A stretch of DNA of 64,000 nucleotides, from assembly GCA_009784685.1 (NCBI GenBank), contig WRBF01000002.1, positions 22,332 through 86,331 of the forward strand, read 5' to 3'. The stretch comes from Defluviitaleaceae bacterium. GTDB lineage: Bacteria > Bacillota > Clostridia > Lachnospirales > WRBF01. The notes beneath the pieces were generated by a model. The model ran no database searches. It was not told where the DNA came from and saw only the letters and a list, made by a program, of their open reading frames with translations. Shown here one piece after another: positions 60,457 through 64,000 of this stretch; within the stretch, counting starts at the first letter, position 1; every line of letters starts with the position of its first letter. The position numbers and the translations under genes are program-made.

Positions 60457-61559
60457 TTTTCACCTCGACCTAGAATATACCCCAATAAAGCTCCGCTTAA
60501 AAGTCCTCCCAAATGCCCAAAAGCATCCACTCCGGGCATCATTGATGACATAATGAACCCGACAACTATCCAAATAACAACTAAGTAAGCAGAAATCCCA
60601 TCCAGTTCTTTACGGCTGATAAATGCTTTTACAGCAACAGCCCCTATAAGCCCATAAACTGCACCGGATGCACCTGCGGACATCCCTCTTGTAAAAATTA
60701 AACTGAAAATTCCGGCTAAAAATCCGGAGCCTAAATATATGATAAAGAAGTTAAGCTTGCCAAAATACTTCTCAATCCTCGTACCAAAGATATAAATCCC
60801 AAGGCAGTTACTTATAACATGCGCAATGTTAGCATGGATAAACATTGAAGTAAACAAGCGGTAATATTCGTTATGACCCCATATTGCCCCAGGTATTATA
60901 GCACCTTCGAACCAAAAATGTTGAGTAGCATCAAGCAGCAGCATAAGTGACGTTATAGCCAAATTTAAAATTATTAATCCATAACTCGCAAATGAGTTAA
61001 CGCTTTTAACTTTAAGATTTGATTCCATTTCAGCATTTGCATGAAGTTCATCAAACTGTATGTTTTGATCATAATTTTTAGAATACATCATGTTATCATC
61101 ACGTTTAAGAGCCTTTAAACTGTTGTCGATACATAAACGAATCCCATACATTTCAGATGGCTGAAGCTTATTTGTATGAACTGTAAAGTCGGAAAGAGAT
61201 ACGCCCCAATAAATATTATAAATTTTCTGCCTTTCAAAAACCTCGCCAGAGTTGATTATTTCAAAAACGTCATTAGAAGGATTTTCCCCAACAAAAACAA
61301 ACACCAGATATATGGTGCTGAAATAATTGTCATAAACGCTGCTAATCTTAGTCACTCTTTCGATTATATTGCGAAGGTCTGAAGAAGACATTCCATCAGA
61401 ATTAACAGTAACTAAAATACATAAAGCGCCGCCTACTTGCCTTTCGGCTAATATAAACCCTGTAGTCTCGAAAGAATCGGCGGCACTTCCTCTATTTTGA
61501 ATTGCAAAACCCTCTTTGATTATGCTGTTAAAAAAAATATTTATAAACCCTAAAAACAA
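60453..61559 (-). CDS. Rhomboid family intramembrane serine protease
   Basis: HNEYYRLFTSMFIHANIAHVISN; GASGAVYGLIGAVAVKAF; MPGVDAFGHLGGLLSGALLGYI. Confidence 0.92.
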   Translation of the reverse strand: MFLGFINIFFNSIIKEGFAIQNRGSAADSFETTGFILAERQVGGALCILVTVNSDGMSSSDLRNIIERVTKISSVYDNYFSTIYLVFVFVGENPSNDVFEIINSGEVFERQKIYNIYWGVSLSDFTVHTNKLQPSEMYGIRLCIDNSLKALKRDDNMMYSKNYDQNIQFDELHANAEMESNLKVKSVNSFASYGLIILNLAITSLMLLLDATQHFWFEGAIIPGAIWGHNEYYRLFTSMFIHANIAHVISNCLGIYIFGTRIEKYFGKLNFFIIYLGSGFLAGIFSLIFTRGMSAGASGAVYGLIGAVAVKAFISRKELDGISAYLVVIWIVVGFIMSSMMPGVDAFGHLGGLLSGALLGYILGRGEK

Positions 61560-61589
61560 TTTTTAACCACTCTTTCTCTGTTTGTACAC

Positions 61590-62057
61590 TTATCCTTTAT
61601 TCTTAGTAAATAAATAATTAAACTGAGCCGCATGCCTTCCTTCATCATCCATTATATCAAAAATCAAGTCCCTAGCCATGCCTGATACTGCGAAAAGCAG
61701 CATTTTGTAAAATTCCTGATTCTCAAGCTTACCTAATATACTTCTGGCGAATTCAGAAACTACACAATTGCAAATGGATTTTTCATATGTGTCAACTATA
61801 GGAGCGCACCCTTTAATGTCATAGTATATATCGGATAGTAACATATGGTGCTTCTGTTCGTCAAGACGCATAGCTTCTATAAGTCCTTTTTCATGGTCAT
61901 CCTCTGTCATGTCTTTAAGCCGACCTAAGTAATCATGATGCGCTATTTCATTTTTTAGGGCTTCAAGAATTAACTCCAATACTTGTTTTTCAAGATCTTC
62001 TGACATTTTACCACTGATACGATGTGGTGTCACTAAATTTTGCTCATTAAATTCCAT
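61590..62057 (-). CDS. Ferritin-like (rubrerythrin-type) protein
   Basis: EALKNEIAHHDYLGRL...AMRLDEQKHHMLL...FDIMDDEGRHAAQFNYL: di-iron-like E/ExxH spacing. Confidence 0.7.
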   Translation of the reverse strand: MEFNEQNLVTPHRISGKMSEDLEKQVLELILEALKNEIAHHDYLGRLKDMTEDDHEKGLIEAMRLDEQKHHMLLSDIYYDIKGCAPIVDTYEKSICNCVVSEFARSILGKLENQEFYKMLLFAVSGMARDLIFDIMDDEGRHAAQFNYLFTKNKG

Positions 62058-62221
62058 AATTAAAACCTCCCTATTGAGAGTATAATATGCACTTCATAAG
62101 AAAAGGTGAATTTTTTAGATACATATGCCGATATATATTACAGTAAGAATTAAAATAAATCCATTATTTACCATTTCAATTCCTTGCTAGATGGTGCAAT
62201 TAAACTCTAAGGGGTGTACCC

Positions 62222-63823
62222 ATGAAGATACAGAATGATAACACTAACTTTGAACCCGGAAAAATTCCATTAACAGAACAAAAGCCTGCCGCTCAACAAC
62301 AAAACTCCATCTTAAGAGAAGGAATAAGCCAGGCATCCGGCAGGGCGGATTCTATCAAAGAAATGCTGACAGATGCTCTTATTGCTTCGGGTTTTTCTAC
62401 CAGCAAAGAAAACATTAAGCTCGCAATGATGCTTATGGAAAAAAACTTACCTGTTAACAAAGAAACTTTGGCGATGATTAAACAGGCGATGACTCTTTTA
62501 GGTGCTGATAATGAAGCAAGGGCGCTTCTTTTGGTGCTTAATTCTCTTGAACCGTCTGTGTCAAATATTAAAATGCTTAGCTCTTACATTTCAGGTGATG
62601 TTAGCCTTTTAGAAAATATAAAAAGCATTTCGAACTTTATTATAGAAGTTGATGACCCAGTTCTCAAAGAGAAGCTGATAAAAATTCTTTCAAACAATTC
62701 AAATTTGAGTGAAACAAAGGTGCTTGCTGATAAGCAAACGCTTGAAGTCAACTCAAATACTAATATTGGCGCAAGTACAGATAGCATAAAACCAACAGCT
62801 CTAAATAGTGAAACGTTAATTAGTGAACTGACAAAATCAATTAATCAAACTATCGCTGAAAACAAAACAGCAAACGTTAATGATATGTTTCAAAACATTG
62901 ATAAATTAACCGAACAGATTATTAATAAACTGCCTGCTGATTTATCAGCTTTGCCCGATATTAAAGAAGCTGTTAAGAATATTCTTCAAGAGATTAAGTC
63001 CGGATATTCACCAGAAGAAGTCTTTAAACATGTGACGGACACTTCTGTTTCAAATACGAAAGAATCACCAACTCATCGCATTATTGAAGGTGAAATTGTA
63101 AAAATGCTTCCGATTGGCGAGAACAAGGTAGTTTTGGGCGCAATATTGAAAAATTCGCTAGAAACAGGAGGAAGCGAGAGCTTAATAGCAGGGTCAGCAA
63201 GCAAAACAACAGCAGAACTTGCAAAAATGCTTTCTTATGACCCAACAAATACAACTAATAAAGACCTAAATAGGTATTTGAACGAGTTGAGTGATAAGCT
63301 TGAACTAATACGCCAAGTGTTAAGTGATTCTCCTCAGTCAGAGGCAACACAAAGACTTTTTACAGAAGTGACAACAATGCACGAAAACTTGAACTTTTTT
63401 GCGCACATGAAAAACAATATGTTTTTGCAGCTACCGCTAAATATAAGCGATCATCTTTCGAATTCAGAACTATATATAATGAAGAACAATAAATCACGCA
63501 GCAAAAAAAATGGCGGTCTTCATAGCGCACTTATCGCAATCGACACTGCGTTTATGGGACGGTTTGAAGCGTATGTTCAAAGGGATGAAAACAATGTAAA
63601 CATCCAATTCCGTACCGAAACTGAATCAGTAGAAAAACTTGTTAAAGGCAGCATTCAAAAGCTTATTACAGCACTTGAACAGCATGGTTATAGGCTTGAT
63701 GGATGCATGTATAAACGCCTAGCTGAGCCATTTACTTTAGAAGATACGGTGAAAGATAATGAATTTTTGGGAAATATGACTATAGGTTTTGATAAAACTT
63801 CATCTTTTGATATACGAGGATAA
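62222..63823 (+). CDS. FliK-like (flagellar hook-length control C-terminal fold) protein
   Basis: C-terminal SALIAIDTAFMGRFEAYVQRDENNVNIQFRTETESVEKLVKGSIQKLITALEQHGYRLDGCMYKR resembles the FliK C-terminal pattern. Confidence 0.6.
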   Translation: MKIQNDNTNFEPGKIPLTEQKPAAQQQNSILREGISQASGRADSIKEMLTDALIASGFSTSKENIKLAMMLMEKNLPVNKETLAMIKQAMTLLGADNEARALLLVLNSLEPSVSNIKMLSSYISGDVSLLENIKSISNFIIEVDDPVLKEKLIKILSNNSNLSETKVLADKQTLEVNSNTNIGASTDSIKPTALNSETLISELTKSINQTIAENKTANVNDMFQNIDKLTEQIINKLPADLSALPDIKEAVKNILQEIKSGYSPEEVFKHVTDTSVSNTKESPTHRIIEGEIVKMLPIGENKVVLGAILKNSLETGGSESLIAGSASKTTAELAKMLSYDPTNTTNKDLNRYLNELSDKLELIRQVLSDSPQSEATQRLFTEVTTMHENLNFFAHMKNNMFLQLPLNISDHLSNSELYIMKNNKSRSKKNGGLHSALIAIDTAFMGRFEAYVQRDENNVNIQFRTETESVEKLVKGSIQKLITALEQHGYRLDGCMYKRLAEPFTLEDTVKDNEFLGNMTIGFDKTSSFDIRG

Positions 63824-63892
63824 TTTTTACCGGGATATATTCCAGTTAGTGGAGGATATGCTCCAGATTCAAAGTATTTATACTCGTATCCC

Positions 63893-64000
63893 CTCAAAAC
63901 AGTAACAAAAACTTGTCTTTTTTCCGCTATACGTCTCAGTACTTTTGCTACGCAAAAGCCGCCTTTGGCGGCCGCCCTTCTTGGCGGTACATATCAAAAG
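63893..64000. repeat. Repeat element continuing past the window end; one end shared with the 7823-7984 element
   Basis: ctcaaaacagtaacaaaaacttg (63893-63915) equals the reverse complement of 7948-7970; followed by hairpins ttttgc-tac-gcaaaa and gccgcc-ttt-ggcggc (63943-63972). Confidence 0.7.

Overview
The window is a low-GC Firmicutes/Clostridia-type chromosomal segment. The host looks spore-forming (spoIIR), flagellated (FlgF/G-type rod proteins, a rod-binding protein, a FliK-like protein) and S-layer bearing (two SLH proteins). Most of it is housekeeping genes: htrA-like protease, prfA, mnmE, uppP, metK, mreB/mbl, dnaE, rpiB, wecA/tagO-like, ileS, thiN, rsgA, prkC, PP2C phosphatase, rlmN, queG, RluA-family synthase, rhomboid. 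The accessory content is modest. It includes an orphan AgrA-like/AgrB-like pair with no visible AgrC or classical AgrD, and a TetM-like ribosomal-protection GTPase. There are also two TetR-controlled modules with readable operators, a PadR/DUF1700/DUF4097 operon, and a RelB/DinJ-like antitoxin paired with a PIN toxin. At least three families of small non-coding inverted-repeat elements occupy nearly all the larger intergenic gaps. The best candidates for something undescribed are these short hairpin elements (one inside a broken coiled-coil ORF, one pair bracketing an ABC exporter, one pair with covarying arms), the mixed-family TA module, the agr pair with a possible 18-aa peptide ORF, and a duplicated micro-ORF leader in front of uppP. 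All calls come from reading the sequence and the supplied ORF track; no database search was run.
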